Positions 49,163-58,858 of a stretch of DNA of 64,000 nucleotides are shown here, in pieces. Numbering within the stretch: the first letter of the stretch is position 1; each line of letters opens with the position of its first letter. Location: assembly GCA_018713515.1 (NCBI GenBank), contig DVOO01000011.1, positions 62,001 through 126,000 of the forward strand. Reading direction: 5' to 3'. The position numbers were made by a program, and so were the translations under genes. The notes under the pieces were generated by a model that saw only the letters and a list, made by a program, of their open reading frames with translations, searched no databases and was not told the origin of the DNA. The stretch is from Candidatus Scatomonas pullistercoris (lineage in GTDB: Bacteria > Bacillota > Clostridia > Lachnospirales > Lachnospiraceae).

Positions 49163-50260
49163 ATGAAATTAGGAATCGTGGGACTCCCGAATGTGGGAAA
49201 GAGCACGCTGTTTAATTCTCTGACAAAGGCAGGGGCCGAATCCGCCAACTATCCTTTCTGCACCATCGATCCCAACGTGGGAATTGTGCCTGTACCTGAT
49301 GAGCGGATCCGCCTGCTGGGAGATTTTTATCATTCTAAAAAGGTAACGCCGGCCACGGTGGAGTTTGTGGATATTGCCGGGCTGGTAAAGGGCGCTTCCA
49401 GGGGAGAGGGATTGGGCAACCAGTTCCTGGCCAATATCCGGGAGGTGGATGCCATTGTGCATGTGGTGCGCTGCTTTGAGGACGCCAATGTGGTGCATGT
49501 GGACGGCAGTGTGGACCCCTTAAGGGATATTGAAACCATTGATCTGGAGCTGATCTTTGCGGATCTGGAGGTTCTGGAGCGGAGAATGTCCAAGACAGGC
49601 AAAAGCGCCAGGATGGATAAAACGGCAGCCAAGGAATTTGCCATGCAGGAACGGCTGAAAAAGCATCTGGAGGACGGCCGGGACGCCATTCTCTTTGAGC
49701 TGGAGAATGAAGATGAGGAAAAATGGTTTGCGGAGTACAATCTTCTGACGGCCAAGCCGGTTATCTATGCGGCTAATGTGGCGGAGGAGGATCTGCAGGA
49801 TGACGGGAATTCCAATGCTCATGTACAGGCGGTCCGGAAGTACGCCGGAGAGCACAGCAGCGAGGTCTTTGTAATCTGTGCGGAGATTGAGGCGGAGCTC
49901 TCCGAGCTGGATGATGAAGAAAAGAAGGATTTTCTGGAGGATCTGGGCCTTACGGAGTCAGGGCTGGACAAGCTGATTGAGGCCAGCTACCGGACGCTGG
50001 GGCTTATGAGCTTCCTGACGGCCGGGGAGGATGAGACCCGTGCCTGGACCATCAAAGTCGGCACCAAGGCCCCCCAGGCGGCCGGAAAGATCCACACGGA
50101 CTTTGAGAGGGGCTTTATTAAGGCAGAGGTAGTCAATTATCAGGATCTGCTGAACAGCGGGTCCTATGCCGGGGCCAGAGAAAAGGGACTGGTCCGCATG
50201 GAGGGAAAGGATTATGTGGTCCGGGACGGGGATGTGATTCTGTTCCGCTTTAATGTATAA
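49163..50260 (+). CDS. ychF: redox-regulated Obg-family ATPase YchF
   Basis: The N-terminal P-loop GLPNVGKSTLFNSLTKAG, the CTIDPNVG and DIAGLVKGASRGEGLGN motifs, a coiled-coil insert and a C-terminal TGS domain (about residues 280-365) identify YchF, which prefers ATP and associates with ribosomes. Length is 365, normal. It has its own promoter and terminator. Confidence 0.97.
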   Translation: MKLGIVGLPNVGKSTLFNSLTKAGAESANYPFCTIDPNVGIVPVPDERIRLLGDFYHSKKVTPATVEFVDIAGLVKGASRGEGLGNQFLANIREVDAIVHVVRCFEDANVVHVDGSVDPLRDIETIDLELIFADLEVLERRMSKTGKSARMDKTAAKEFAMQERLKKHLEDGRDAILFELENEDEEKWFAEYNLLTAKPVIYAANVAEEDLQDDGNSNAHVQAVRKYAGEHSSEVFVICAEIEAELSELDDEEKKDFLEDLGLTESGLDKLIEASYRTLGLMSFLTAGEDETRAWTIKVGTKAPQAAGKIHTDFERGFIKAEVVNYQDLLNSGSYAGAREKGLVRMEGKDYVVRDGDVILFRFNV

Positions 50261-50277
50261 GCTGAAAAGCAGATATA

Positions 50278-50290
50278 CCACATATTGTGG
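50278..50290. other. short palindrome after ychF
   Basis: CCACA-TAT-TGTGG lies just after the ychF stop, within a wider AGATAT/ATATCT arrangement. No role is evident. The rest of the gap to mraZ holds the ychF terminator, the dcw promoter and MraZ boxes. Confidence 0.3.
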
Positions 50291-50320
50291 ATGGGAAAAA
50301 CATATCTACAAAGTCTTGTT

Positions 50321-50354
50321 GGAGAGAAGGAAAATATAGCCTTCTCTCCTTTTT
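50321..50354 (+). terminator. intrinsic terminator of ychF
   Basis: GGAGAGAAGG (50321-50330) pairs with CCTTCTCTCC (50340-50349), a 10-bp stem, followed by five T residues. Confidence 0.92.
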
Positions 50355-50425
50355 AATGTCCGAAAACCCGCATAAAATGGGGATTTTTGACATATGAGCA
50401 AAGTGTGAAATTTTAGAAAAACTAT

Positions 50426-50454
50426 TGAAATTTTCCCTGCCATGCGCTAGAATG
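50426..50454 (+). promoter_or_regulatory. dcw cluster promoter (mraZ)
   Basis: TTGAAA (50426-50431), 17 bases, TAGAAT (50449-50454). The expected start is about 50461, right at the MraZ repeats. Confidence 0.7.
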
Positions 50455-50462
50455 GACACATA

Positions 50463-50492
50463 AGTGGTAGAAAGTGGTGAATAGTGGTGACA
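50463..50492 (+). promoter_or_regulatory. MraZ-binding repeats
   Basis: Three direct repeats, AGTGGTAGAA, AGTGGTGAAT and AGTGGTGACA, follow one another with an exact 10-base period immediately downstream of the promoter. This matches the known MraZ operator pattern (three or four GTG-containing boxes at 10-bp spacing). They should mediate autorepression of the dcw operon. Confidence 0.75.
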
Positions 50493-50576
50493 AATGGAGG
50501 GAATGTGGCAGTTCCCTCCAGCCACGGAAAAGTGAAGGAGGGGAGACCTTCACTTTTGCTAAAGAGGTAAACGTTT

Positions 50577-51008
50577 ATGTTCATGGGAGAGTATAGTCAT
50601 TCGATTGACACCAAGGGGAGGCTGATTATTCCATCCAGGTTCAGAGAAGAGCTCGGCGAAGAGTTCGTCCTGACGAAGGGACTGGATGGATGTCTCTCCA
50701 TCTATCCCGGGAAGGAATGGGAGGCCTTTGAACAGAAACTCAGCCAGTTACCACTTACAAACAAAAATGCAAGAGCGATTACCCGTTTCTTTGTAGCAGG
50801 AGCCGCGCCGTGTGAACTGGACAAGCAGGGGAGAATTCTCGTACCGGCAACGCTGCGGGAATATGCAGGTCTGGAGAAGGATGTGGTCCTGACAGGAAAT
50901 CTGAATCGGATCGAAATCTGGAGTAAGCAGAGATGGGCAGAGAACAGCAACTATGATGATATGGATGCCATTGCAGAGGGACTGCAGGATATGGGCATCA
51001 GCATCTGA
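50577..51008 (+). CDS. mraZ: transcriptional regulator MraZ
   Basis: Two SpoVT-AbrB-like halves are visible: [23 protein letters not shown] and [21 protein letters not shown]. The 143-residue protein binds the GTG repeats upstream of its own operon. ATG at 50577 or 50583 could be used behind AGAGGT. First gene of the dcw cluster. Confidence 0.96.
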   Translation: MFMGEYSHSIDTKGRLIIPSRFREELGEEFVLTKGLDGCLSIYPGKEWEAFEQKLSQLPLTNKNARAITRFFVAGAAPCELDKQGRILVPATLREYAGLEKDVVLTGNLNRIEIWSKQRWAENSNYDDMDAIAEGLQDMGISI

Positions 51009-51043
51009 GGGCTGGGACAGAAGACTCAGGGAGCGGAGAACAG

Positions 51044-51988
51044 ATGGAATTTAGACACAGATCCGTGTTGCTGGAAGAGACGATTGAGAACTTAAGGGTA
51101 AAGCCGGAGGGGATTTACGTGGACGGTACGCTGGGAGGCGCCGGACACGCCCTGGAAGTTTGCAAAAGACTATCTGCCACGGGGAGATTTATAGGAATAG
51201 ATCAGGATGAAGATGCAATTGCTGCTGCGGAAGACCGTCTGAGGGAGTATAAAGATCGTGTGACGGTCCTACGCAGCAACTATTGCTATATGGTTCCTGA
51301 GCTGAAAAAGAGGGGTATTACCGCTGCGGACGGTATCCTGCTGGATCTGGGAGTGTCTTCCTATCAGCTGGATCAGGCCGAGCGGGGCTTCACTTACCGG
51401 GTAGACGCGCCGCTGGATATGCGGATGGACAGGCGGCAGGAGCTGACTGCCGCGGCTGTGGTCAATACCTACAGTGAAGAAAAATTGTATCAGGTCATAC
51501 GGGACTACGGGGAAGAGAGATTCGCAAAGAATATTGCGAAGCATATCTGCCGGAGACGGAGCGAGAAGGAGATCCGCACCACTGGGGAGCTGGTGGAGAT
51601 TATCCGGGCATCCATACCGGCGAAGATGCGCATGACAGGAGGCCATCCGGCCAAGAGAACTTTTCAGGCGATCCGGATCGAGGTAAACCAGGAACTTCAG
51701 GTTCTGGCGGACTCTCTGGATGATATGATCCATTTTCTGAGAGATGGCGGACGTCTCTGTGTGATCACGTTTCACTCTCTGGAGGACAGGATCGTTAAGA
51801 ACATTTTCCGGAAGAATGAAAATCCCTGTACCTGCCCGCCGGAATTTCCGGTATGCGTGTGCGGGAAAAAGCCTGCGGGCTTTGTCGTAACCAGAAAACC
51901 TGTAGTGCCTACAGAAGAAGAGATGAACGCCAACAGCCGTTCCAAGAGCGCAAAGCTGAGGGTCTTTGAGCGGAGGATCGAGGCGTAA
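51044..51988 (+). CDS. rsmH: 16S rRNA (cytosine-1402-N4) methyltransferase RsmH
   Basis: The N-terminal [13 protein letters not shown], the SAM loop [26 protein letters not shown] and the C-terminal [13 protein letters not shown] match RsmH (MraW). Length 314. Conserved second position of dcw clusters. Confidence 0.97.
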   Translation: MEFRHRSVLLEETIENLRVKPEGIYVDGTLGGAGHALEVCKRLSATGRFIGIDQDEDAIAAAEDRLREYKDRVTVLRSNYCYMVPELKKRGITAADGILLDLGVSSYQLDQAERGFTYRVDAPLDMRMDRRQELTAAAVVNTYSEEKLYQVIRDYGEERFAKNIAKHICRRRSEKEIRTTGELVEIIRASIPAKMRMTGGHPAKRTFQAIRIEVNQELQVLADSLDDMIHFLRDGGRLCVITFHSLEDRIVKNIFRKNENPCTCPPEFPVCVCGKKPAGFVVTRKPVVPTEEEMNANSRSKSAKLRVFERRIEA

Positions 51989-52006
51989 GGCAGACGGGAG
52001 TTATCA

Positions 52007-52513
52007 ATGGCTGGAACAGCAAGAAGGGTAAATTCACGAGCGGATAAATATAAAACATACAGTACGTATGAAGATGGAAGCGCGGTACGGGAGCTGGAAG
52101 TCTATCCGGAGGAGCGGGAGCGGAGAAAAAAGCGTGTCCGGAGACATCAGGCCAGCGGACAGGTCCAGAAAAACCGGCAGCGGGCCAGAAACCTGAGCCC
52201 GGGGTATCTGGTTTTTCTGAGCGCGGTGTGCGCTGCTACCTTGTTTCTGTGCGTACACTATCTGCAGCTGAAATCAGCGTACACGGAACAGATGGAAAAT
52301 GTCGCTGCTCTGGAAAGTGAACTGAGTCAGCTGAAAGCGGATAATGACGCTTATTATAATCAGGTGCAGACCTCTGTGAATCTCAATGAGATTAAGGAGA
52401 AGGCGCTCTCGGAGCTTGGAATGCACTATGCCGATGAGTCGCAGATCCGTTATTACAGCGCGAAGGACAACAGTTATATGAGACAGTACCAGGATGTGCC
52501 TGGAGCCAAATAA
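52007..52513 (+). CDS. ftsL: FtsL-like cell division protein
   Basis: A 168-residue bitopic protein: a long basic cytosolic part (about 60 residues), one membrane helix (YLVFLSAVCAATLFLCVHYL) and an extracellular coiled coil (MENVAALESELSQLKADNDA). Sequence is poorly conserved in FtsL; position between rsmH and the PBP gene is the main support. It should join DivIB and the division PBP in the divisome. Confidence 0.75.
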   Translation: MAGTARRVNSRADKYKTYSTYEDGSAVRELEVYPEERERRKKRVRRHQASGQVQKNRQRARNLSPGYLVFLSAVCAATLFLCVHYLQLKSAYTEQMENVAALESELSQLKADNDAYYNQVQTSVNLNEIKEKALSELGMHYADESQIRYYSAKDNSYMRQYQDVPGAK

Positions 52514-52525
52514 CAGGTGATTTCA

Positions 52526-54607
52526 TTGAAAAAGAAAGAAAAAAGAGTCCAGGCAGGGATGCCCGGACGGAGAATAAACGGAAAAATGAGCAAAAAGCTG
52601 GTAGGGCTGTTTCTGGCAGTCATACTGGCTTTAGTTGCTTTAGCTGTCCGGATTACGTATATCAATGCCACCAGCGGCGCGCAGTATGAGCGCATTGTGC
52701 TGAGCCAGACCCAGCAGCAGTATGAAAACAGGGTGATCCCCTTTAAGAGAGGAGATATTCTGGACCGGAACGGAACGATTCTGGCTACCAGCGAACGGGT
52801 CTACAGCGTGATTCTGGACTGTAAGGTGACCAACACAGTCTCCACGGATGCGGCGGGGAATGAGGTGCAGAATTATGTGGAGCCCACCATCGATGCCCTT
52901 GTGAATGTTCTGGGACTGGACGAAGAGGATATCCGCGGAAGGCTGACTTCAGAGGATACGAAAGACAGCCAGTATCAGGTTTTGAAAACGGGGATCTCCA
53001 TTGACGAAAGACAGGCCTTTGAAGATTATCTCGATACGGAAAGCGAAGAAAATGCGGATCTATCGGATGAGGAAAAAGAGGCCAGGGGGAATGTCAGAGG
53101 TGTCTGGTTTGAGGAAAATTATGAGCGGGTTTACCCGATGAATTCCCAGGCCTGTGATCTGATTGGCTTTACGTACGATGGTACCACGGCAGACTGGGGC
53201 ATTGAAGGCTACTATTCCAGCCTGCTGAACGGCGTGGACGGGCGGCAGTACGGCTATTATAACGAAGATTCGGATGTAGAGCAGAATATTGTGGAACCGG
53301 TGGATGGGAAGAATGTGGTTTCCACCATCGACATCAATATACAGCAGATCATACGCACGGCCATTGAGAATTATAACGGACGGATGGCAGGGGGACCAAA
53401 CGGGGAGGATTCCGCTGAAAATGTGGGCGTGATCGTCATGGACCCGGATACAGGAGAGATTCTGGGCATGGATTCTTCGGACTGGTATGATCTGAACAAT
53501 CCCAGAGATCTGACAGCCTTTTACACGGAGGAGGAGATTGCCGCCATGGACAATGAGACCATGCTGGACAACCTCAACAGCATCTGGAGAAATTTCTGTA
53601 TTTCCGATACGTATGAGCCGGGTTCCACTTTCAAGCCTCTGACGGTGGCGGCAGCGCTGGAGAGCGGCTCCATCAGCCAGAACGACAGTTTTTACTGTGA
53701 GGGGTATTACACCGTTTCAGGACAGATGATCCGCTGCGCCGTTTATCCGGGCGCTCATTATGAACTGTCCGTGGCACAGGCGCTGGCCCAGTCCTGCAAT
53801 GCCTGCCTGATGCAGATCGGAGAACAGATCGGCATTTCAGATTTTGTCCGCTATCAGAAAATTTTCAATTCCGGCAGCAAGACGGGCATTGACCTGCCGG
53901 GAGAGAGCAGCGGAGTTCTGTTTACAGAAGACGAGATGGGGCCTGTGGAACTGGCCACCAGCACCTTCGGACAGGGCTTTAACTGTACGATGATCCAGGA
54001 GGCGGCTGCTTTCTGTTCGCTGATCAACGGGGGATATTATTATACGCCTCATGTGGTCAGCGCCGTGACCGACAGCAGCGGTTCAGTCGTTCAGACAATG
54101 GACAGCATGCTGAAGAGCCAGACTGTATCCCAGGAGACCAGCGATTTTATCCGGGAAGCCCTGGCGGGAAGCGTAAATGGAGGTTCCGGCTCTTCGGCCA
54201 AGGTAGAGGGCTATTCCATGGGAGGAAAAACGGGAACCGCCCAGAAGTTCCCGAGGTCAGAGGGAAAGTACCTGGTATCCTTCATTGGCTTCGCGCCTCT
54301 GGATGATCCGGAAGTGGTGGTCTATGTGGTTGTGGACGAGCCCAATGCGGCAAATCAGGCGGACAGTACCTACGCCCAGCTGATTGCCAAGGAGATCTTC
54401 ACGGAGCTTCTGCCGTATCTGAATATTTATCCCGACGAGACCGGAGATGCGGAGGAAACGCCGGCCGGCGCCGCCGAGCAGGGAGCGGATAATGAAAACC
54501 TTCCTGCGCCTGCGGAAACGCCGGAGGATGAAAGTGTGGAGAACGGGGGCAACAGCCTGCTGGATGAGGGAATCAGCAACAGCGAACAGGAGCTCCTGGA
54601 AGAATAA
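52526..54607 (+). CDS. class B penicillin-binding protein (FtsI/PBP2B-like)
   Basis: One N-terminal membrane helix, a dimerisation domain, and a transpeptidase domain with the SxxK motif in GSTFKPLTVA (near residue 365), SxN in AQSCNACLMQ and KTG in GGKTGTAQK (near 568). The C-terminal 60 residues are acidic and disordered-looking; no PASTA domain is present. The track start is GTG 52517, but TTG 52526 has AGGTGAT (a perfect anti-16S match) four bases upstream and begins MKKKEKRV. It cross-links septal peptidoglycan. Confidence 0.9.
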   Translation: MKKKEKRVQAGMPGRRINGKMSKKLVGLFLAVILALVALAVRITYINATSGAQYERIVLSQTQQQYENRVIPFKRGDILDRNGTILATSERVYSVILDCKVTNTVSTDAAGNEVQNYVEPTIDALVNVLGLDEEDIRGRLTSEDTKDSQYQVLKTGISIDERQAFEDYLDTESEENADLSDEEKEARGNVRGVWFEENYERVYPMNSQACDLIGFTYDGTTADWGIEGYYSSLLNGVDGRQYGYYNEDSDVEQNIVEPVDGKNVVSTIDINIQQIIRTAIENYNGRMAGGPNGEDSAENVGVIVMDPDTGEILGMDSSDWYDLNNPRDLTAFYTEEEIAAMDNETMLDNLNSIWRNFCISDTYEPGSTFKPLTVAAALESGSISQNDSFYCEGYYTVSGQMIRCAVYPGAHYELSVAQALAQSCNACLMQIGEQIGISDFVRYQKIFNSGSKTGIDLPGESSGVLFTEDEMGPVELATSTFGQGFNCTMIQEAAAFCSLINGGYYYTPHVVSAVTDSSGSVVQTMDSMLKSQTVSQETSDFIREALAGSVNGGSGSSAKVEGYSMGGKTGTAQKFPRSEGKYLVSFIGFAPLDDPEVVVYVVVDEPNAANQADSTYAQLIAKEIFTELLPYLNIYPDETGDAEETPAGAAEQGADNENLPAPAETPEDESVENGGNSLLDEGISNSEQELLEE

Positions 54608-54623
54608 ATCAGGACGCATATTC

Positions 54624-54672
54624 CCTCCGGAAACTGCCATATATATAGATGACAGTTTCCGGAGGAATTTTT
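54624..54672 (+). promoter_or_regulatory. terminator-like hairpin that masks the ribosome binding site of the second PBP gene
   Basis: CCTCCGGAAACTG (54624-54636) pairs perfectly with CAGTTTCCGGAGG (54653-54665), followed by AATTTTT and then the ATG at 54673. The GGAGG in the 3' arm is that gene's ribosome binding site. The element can therefore act as a terminator, as a translation block, or both. Confidence 0.7.
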
Positions 54673-56406
54673 ATGCGGAAAAATACAATGTCCAGTAAGA
54701 AGAAAGTGACGGTGGTCTTCTTTCTCTGCGCCGGTCTGCTGCTGGTATTGGCCGGCCGCCTTTTCTATCTTATGGTCTTCTGCTCACAGTATTATTCTGA
54801 AAAAGCAGACGATCTCCATGAGCGGGAGAGAGATATCAAAGCGGCACGGGGAAAGATTCTGGATGCGAACGGGACGGTGCTGGCGGCCAACCGGACCGTC
54901 TGTACTATTTCCGTGATCCACAGCCAGATCCAGGAGCCGGAGGCGGTGATTGCCATGCTGGTAAAAGAGCTGGGGATCAGCGAAGAGACTGCCCGGACAA
55001 GGGTGGAGAAAAATTCCTCTATTGAAAGAGTTAAGACGAATGTGGATAAGGAGATTGGAGACCGGATTCGGGCGTACGGATATGCCGGCGTAAAGGTGGA
55101 TGAAGATTTTAAAAGGTACTATCCGTACGATGAGCTGGCTTCCAAGGTTCTGGGCTTTACCGGCGGGGACAACCAGGGGATCATCGGCCTGGAGGTAGAG
55201 TATGAGGAAGTCATGAAAGGGATCGACGGGAAAATACTCACTACCACCGATGCCCGGGGGATTGAGCTTTCGGAGATCGGCGAAAGCCGGGTGGAGCCGG
55301 TGCCCGGGTATAACCTGAAGATCAGCCTGGATTTGAATATTCAGGAATACTGCCAGCAGGCCGCGCGCAAGGTTATGGAAGAGAAGCAGGCGGACGCGGT
55401 TTCTATTCTTCTGATGAATCCGCAGAACGGGGAAATTTACGCCTGTGTCAATGTACCGGAATTTAATCTGAATGATCCCTTTACTCTGAATACAGAGGCG
55501 GATACAGAGGGGCTTGGAGAGGAGGAGCTTCTGGAGCTGCAGAATCAGATGTGGAGAAATCCCTGCGTCAGCGATACGTACGAGCCGGGTTCCACCTTTA
55601 AAATCATAACCATGTCAGCGGGTCTGGAGGAGGGCGTGGTGACGCCGGAGGATTCTTTTTTCTGTCCGGGATACAAGATTGTGGAGGACCGGAGGATCCG
55701 GTGCCATAACCGGACGGGACATGGGGCGGAAACCTTTACGGAGGGCGCCCAGAATTCCTGCAACCCCGTATTTATTGAAGTGGGTCTCCGTCTGGGCATC
55801 GATAATTATTACCGGTATTTTGAACAGTTCGGCCTGTTCCGGAGCACAGGTATCGATCTTCCCGGAGAGGCCTCTACGATTATGCATCAGAAAGAGAATA
55901 TGGGACAGGTAGAGCTGGCGACACTTTCCTTCGGCCAGGGCTTCCAGATCACGCCGGTTCAGCTGGCGGCTACGGTCAGTTCCCTGGTGAATGGGGGAAG
56001 AAGAGTTACGCCGCATTTTGGCGTGGAGGTTCTGGATGCGGAGGGAAATCTGGTGGAAACGCTTCAATATGAAAGTGAAGAGGGTATTATATCCGGGGAA
56101 ACTTCCGAAACAGTCCGGCAGATTCTGGAAAGCGTTGTTTCAGAGGGCTCCGGGATCAATGCCTATATAGAAGGATACACGATCGGGGGCAAGACGGCCA
56201 CCTCTCAGACGCTGCCCCGGAGCGCCAACCGGTACATCTCCTCATTCCTGGGGTTCGCGCCGGCGGAGGATCCGAAGGTTCTGGGATTGTGCATTATCTA
56301 CAACCCGCAGGGGATCTATTACGGAGGGACCATTGCCGCTCCGGTCATACGGGATATCTACGCCAACGTACTTCCTTATCTGGGAATAAACAAGGAAAAC
56401 GGTTGA
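54673..56406 (+). CDS. class B penicillin-binding protein, SpoVD-like candidate
   Basis: A second transpeptidase of 577 residues: membrane helix near residues 12-32, SxxK in GSTFKIITMSAG (near 305), SxN in NSCNPVFIEV and third motif IGGKTATSQT, where KTG is replaced by KTA. No PASTA tail. Position after the division PBP suggests either a SpoVD-type sporulation PBP or a second septal PBP. The track start 24 bases earlier lies in the hairpin. The KTA variant keeps the key Lys-Thr but may alter beta-lactam affinity. Confidence 0.85.
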   Translation: MRKNTMSSKKKVTVVFFLCAGLLLVLAGRLFYLMVFCSQYYSEKADDLHERERDIKAARGKILDANGTVLAANRTVCTISVIHSQIQEPEAVIAMLVKELGISEETARTRVEKNSSIERVKTNVDKEIGDRIRAYGYAGVKVDEDFKRYYPYDELASKVLGFTGGDNQGIIGLEVEYEEVMKGIDGKILTTTDARGIELSEIGESRVEPVPGYNLKISLDLNIQEYCQQAARKVMEEKQADAVSILLMNPQNGEIYACVNVPEFNLNDPFTLNTEADTEGLGEEELLELQNQMWRNPCVSDTYEPGSTFKIITMSAGLEEGVVTPEDSFFCPGYKIVEDRRIRCHNRTGHGAETFTEGAQNSCNPVFIEVGLRLGIDNYYRYFEQFGLFRSTGIDLPGEASTIMHQKENMGQVELATLSFGQGFQITPVQLAATVSSLVNGGRRVTPHFGVEVLDAEGNLVETLQYESEEGIISGETSETVRQILESVVSEGSGINAYIEGYTIGGKTATSQTLPRSANRYISSFLGFAPAEDPKVLGLCIIYNPQGIYYGGTIAAPVIRDIYANVLPYLGINKENG

Positions 56407-56488
56407 TTCTTGGCGGGAAAAGCTATATACTGATAAACGGCCGGGGGAAGCCTTGCGTCTGCCGGCAATACATTGGAAGAGGTGAAGT

Positions 56489-57445
56489 ATGAGTTTAACA
56501 GTCGTAATTCCGGTGATCGTCTCCTTTGCGATCAGTGTGCTCCTGGGTCCTATTGTCATTCCCTTTCTCCGCAGGCTGAAGGTAGACCAGACGGAGAGGG
56601 AGGAGGGAGTGAAATCCCATCTGAAGAAGGCGGGAACGCCTACCATGGGAGGAGTGATCTTTCTGATCGCCACTACCGTGACCTCCCTTTTTTTTGTGGG
56701 CAGCCATCCGCAGATTGCTCCGGTGCTGTTTCTGATGCTGGGCTTCGGCCTCATCGGATTCCTGGACGACTATCTGAAGGTGGTGCTGCACCGGTCAGAC
56801 GGCCTTCTGCCCTGGCAGAAGATGCTGTGCCAGATTATAGTCACCGGAATTTTTGCTTTTTATATGATACGTTTTTCGGATGTTTCCCTGAAGCTGCTGC
56901 TTCCGTTCTCCGGCGGACTGGCAGTGGATATCGGCTGGCTGGCTGTTCCCCTGCTCTTTATCGCTGTGATCGGAACGGTGAATGCCGTAAACTTTACGGA
57001 CGGGCTGGACGGTCTGGCTTCCAGCGTCACCGTCATTGTAGCGGTGTTCTTCAGCGTAGTAGCCGTGGGACGGAATACAGGCCTGGAGCCGATTACCTGC
57101 GCAGTGGTGGGAAGTCTCATGGGATTTCTGGTATTTAATGTGTTCCCGGCCAAGATATTTATGGGAGATACGGGGTCCCTGGCCCTGGGAGGCTTTGTGG
57201 CCGGTGCGGCTTATATGATGAACATGCCGCTGTTCATCCTTATTGTGGGACTGATCTACGTGGTGGAGCTTCTCTCCGTCATGCTTCAGGTTACATATTT
57301 TAAAGTTACCCACGGGAAGCGTCTGTTTAAGATGTCGCCTATCCACCATCATTTTGAACTGTGCGGCTGGTCGGAGACGCGGATTGTAGCTGTCTTTTCC
57401 ATTATCACCGCCATACTCTGTCTGATCGCTCTGGCGGGTGTGTGA
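56489..57445 (+). CDS. mraY: phospho-MurNAc-pentapeptide transferase
   Basis: MraY makes lipid I on the inner membrane face. Ten hydrophobic segments, with GTPTMGGVIFL, FLDDYLKV, NFTDGLDGLA and FMGDTGSLALGG, including the catalytic Asp residues, and HHHFELCGW near the C-terminus. Length 318. GAGGTG precedes the ATG. Confidence 0.97.
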   Translation: MSLTVVIPVIVSFAISVLLGPIVIPFLRRLKVDQTEREEGVKSHLKKAGTPTMGGVIFLIATTVTSLFFVGSHPQIAPVLFLMLGFGLIGFLDDYLKVVLHRSDGLLPWQKMLCQIIVTGIFAFYMIRFSDVSLKLLLPFSGGLAVDIGWLAVPLLFIAVIGTVNAVNFTDGLDGLASSVTVIVAVFFSVVAVGRNTGLEPITCAVVGSLMGFLVFNVFPAKIFMGDTGSLALGGFVAGAAYMMNMPLFILIVGLIYVVELLSVMLQVTYFKVTHGKRLFKMSPIHHHFELCGWSETRIVAVFSIITAILCLIALAGV

Positions 57446-57475
57446 CGGCGGCTGTGAAGAGCAGGAGGAGATAAA

Positions 57476-58831
57476 ATGGATTGGAAAGATAAGAAGGTTC
57501 TGGTTTTCGGATCGGGAAAGAGCGGAATGGGAGCAGCCGGGCTTCTCAGCAGCCTGGAGGCCTGCCCGATTATTTTTGACAGTAATGAGAAAGTGGACAG
57601 GCAGGCCATAGAGAAGAAGCTGTGCGGCCGGGGGCAGATCTGCCTGGGCCATGTTCCGGAGGAGATTATGGATGCCCTGGATCTGGTGGTCATGAGTCCG
57701 GGAGTTCCCTGCGATCAGCCGCTGGTGGAAGAATTCCGGAAGAGAGGAATACCGGTCTGGGGAGAGGTGGAGCTGGCCTTCCGCCTGGGAAAAGGCAGAG
57801 TGCTGGCTGTTACCGGTACGAATGGGAAAACTACGACCACGGCCCTGCTGGGCGAGATTATGAAGGCAGCCTGCCCGGAGGTGTACGTGGTGGGAAATAT
57901 CGGAAATCCCTATACGGACGTTGTGCTGGAGCAGAGCGAAGAGGCGGTGACCGTGGCAGAGATCAGCAGCTTTCAGCTGGAAACCATCGATACCTTTCAT
58001 CCCTGCGTCAGCGCTATCACGAACATTACAGAGGATCACCTGAACCGGCACCATACCATGGAGGAATATATCCGTGTAAAGGAGCTGATTGCCGTGAATC
58101 AGTCAGGGGAGGATGTCTGCGTGCTGAATTATGAGGATCCGGTACTGCGGGCCTTCGGAGAGAAGCTTTCCTGCAGGACGGTTTACTTTTCCAGCAGAAG
58201 GGAGCTGGCCCGGGGCATTTTCCTGAAGAACGGAGCCATTATCCTGCGGGAGGGCGGCAGGGAGGTCCCCATTGTCCGGACAGAGGAGCTGAAGCTTCTG
58301 GGGCTCCACAACTATGAAAACGTTATGACTGCCGCCGCTATGGCCTGGTATGCCGGGGTGCCCGCAGATACGATCCGCAGGGCGGCCTGCGGATTTGCCG
58401 GGGTGGAGCACCGCATTGAGTATGTGGCGGAGAAAAACGGAGTAAAATATTACAATGATTCCAAAGGTACCAACCCGGATGCGGCCATCAAGGGGATTCA
58501 GGCCATGGTGCGGCCTACCCTGCTCATCGGAGGCGGATACGACAAGCAGTCCACCTACGGGGAGTGGATCGACAGCTTTGAGGGAAAAGTAAAGTACCTG
58601 GTGCTGATCGGAGAAACCCGCGAAAAGATTGCCCGGGAAGCCCGGGAACATGGATTCCCCGGGGAGGCGATCCTGTTCTGCGAAGATCTGGCGGAGGCGG
58701 TGCGCGTCTGCGCGGCCCGCGCCGTTTCGGGAGACGCGGTGCTTCTGTCCCCGGCCTGCGCCAGCTGGGATCAGTTTAAGAGCTATGAGGAGAGAGGAGA
58801 TTTATTTAAAAAGTATGTAAGGGCGCTGTAG
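57476..58831 (+). CDS. murD: UDP-MurNAc-L-alanine:D-glutamate ligase
   Basis: MurD adds D-Glu to the precursor. ATP loop VTGTNGKTTTTALLGE near residue 117, EISSFQLETID, and the C-terminal domain with YNDSKGTNPDAA and SPACASWDQFKSYEERG. Length 451 normal. AGGAGATAAA precedes the ATG. Confidence 0.97.
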   Translation: MDWKDKKVLVFGSGKSGMGAAGLLSSLEACPIIFDSNEKVDRQAIEKKLCGRGQICLGHVPEEIMDALDLVVMSPGVPCDQPLVEEFRKRGIPVWGEVELAFRLGKGRVLAVTGTNGKTTTTALLGEIMKAACPEVYVVGNIGNPYTDVVLEQSEEAVTVAEISSFQLETIDTFHPCVSAITNITEDHLNRHHTMEEYIRVKELIAVNQSGEDVCVLNYEDPVLRAFGEKLSCRTVYFSSRRELARGIFLKNGAIILREGGREVPIVRTEELKLLGLHNYENVMTAAAMAWYAGVPADTIRRAACGFAGVEHRIEYVAEKNGVKYYNDSKGTNPDAAIKGIQAMVRPTLLIGGGYDKQSTYGEWIDSFEGKVKYLVLIGETREKIAREAREHGFPGEAILFCEDLAEAVRVCAARAVSGDAVLLSPACASWDQFKSYEERGDLFKKYVRAL

Positions 58832-58858
58832 AACGCCGCCCGGCAGTTTCAGGCATAA

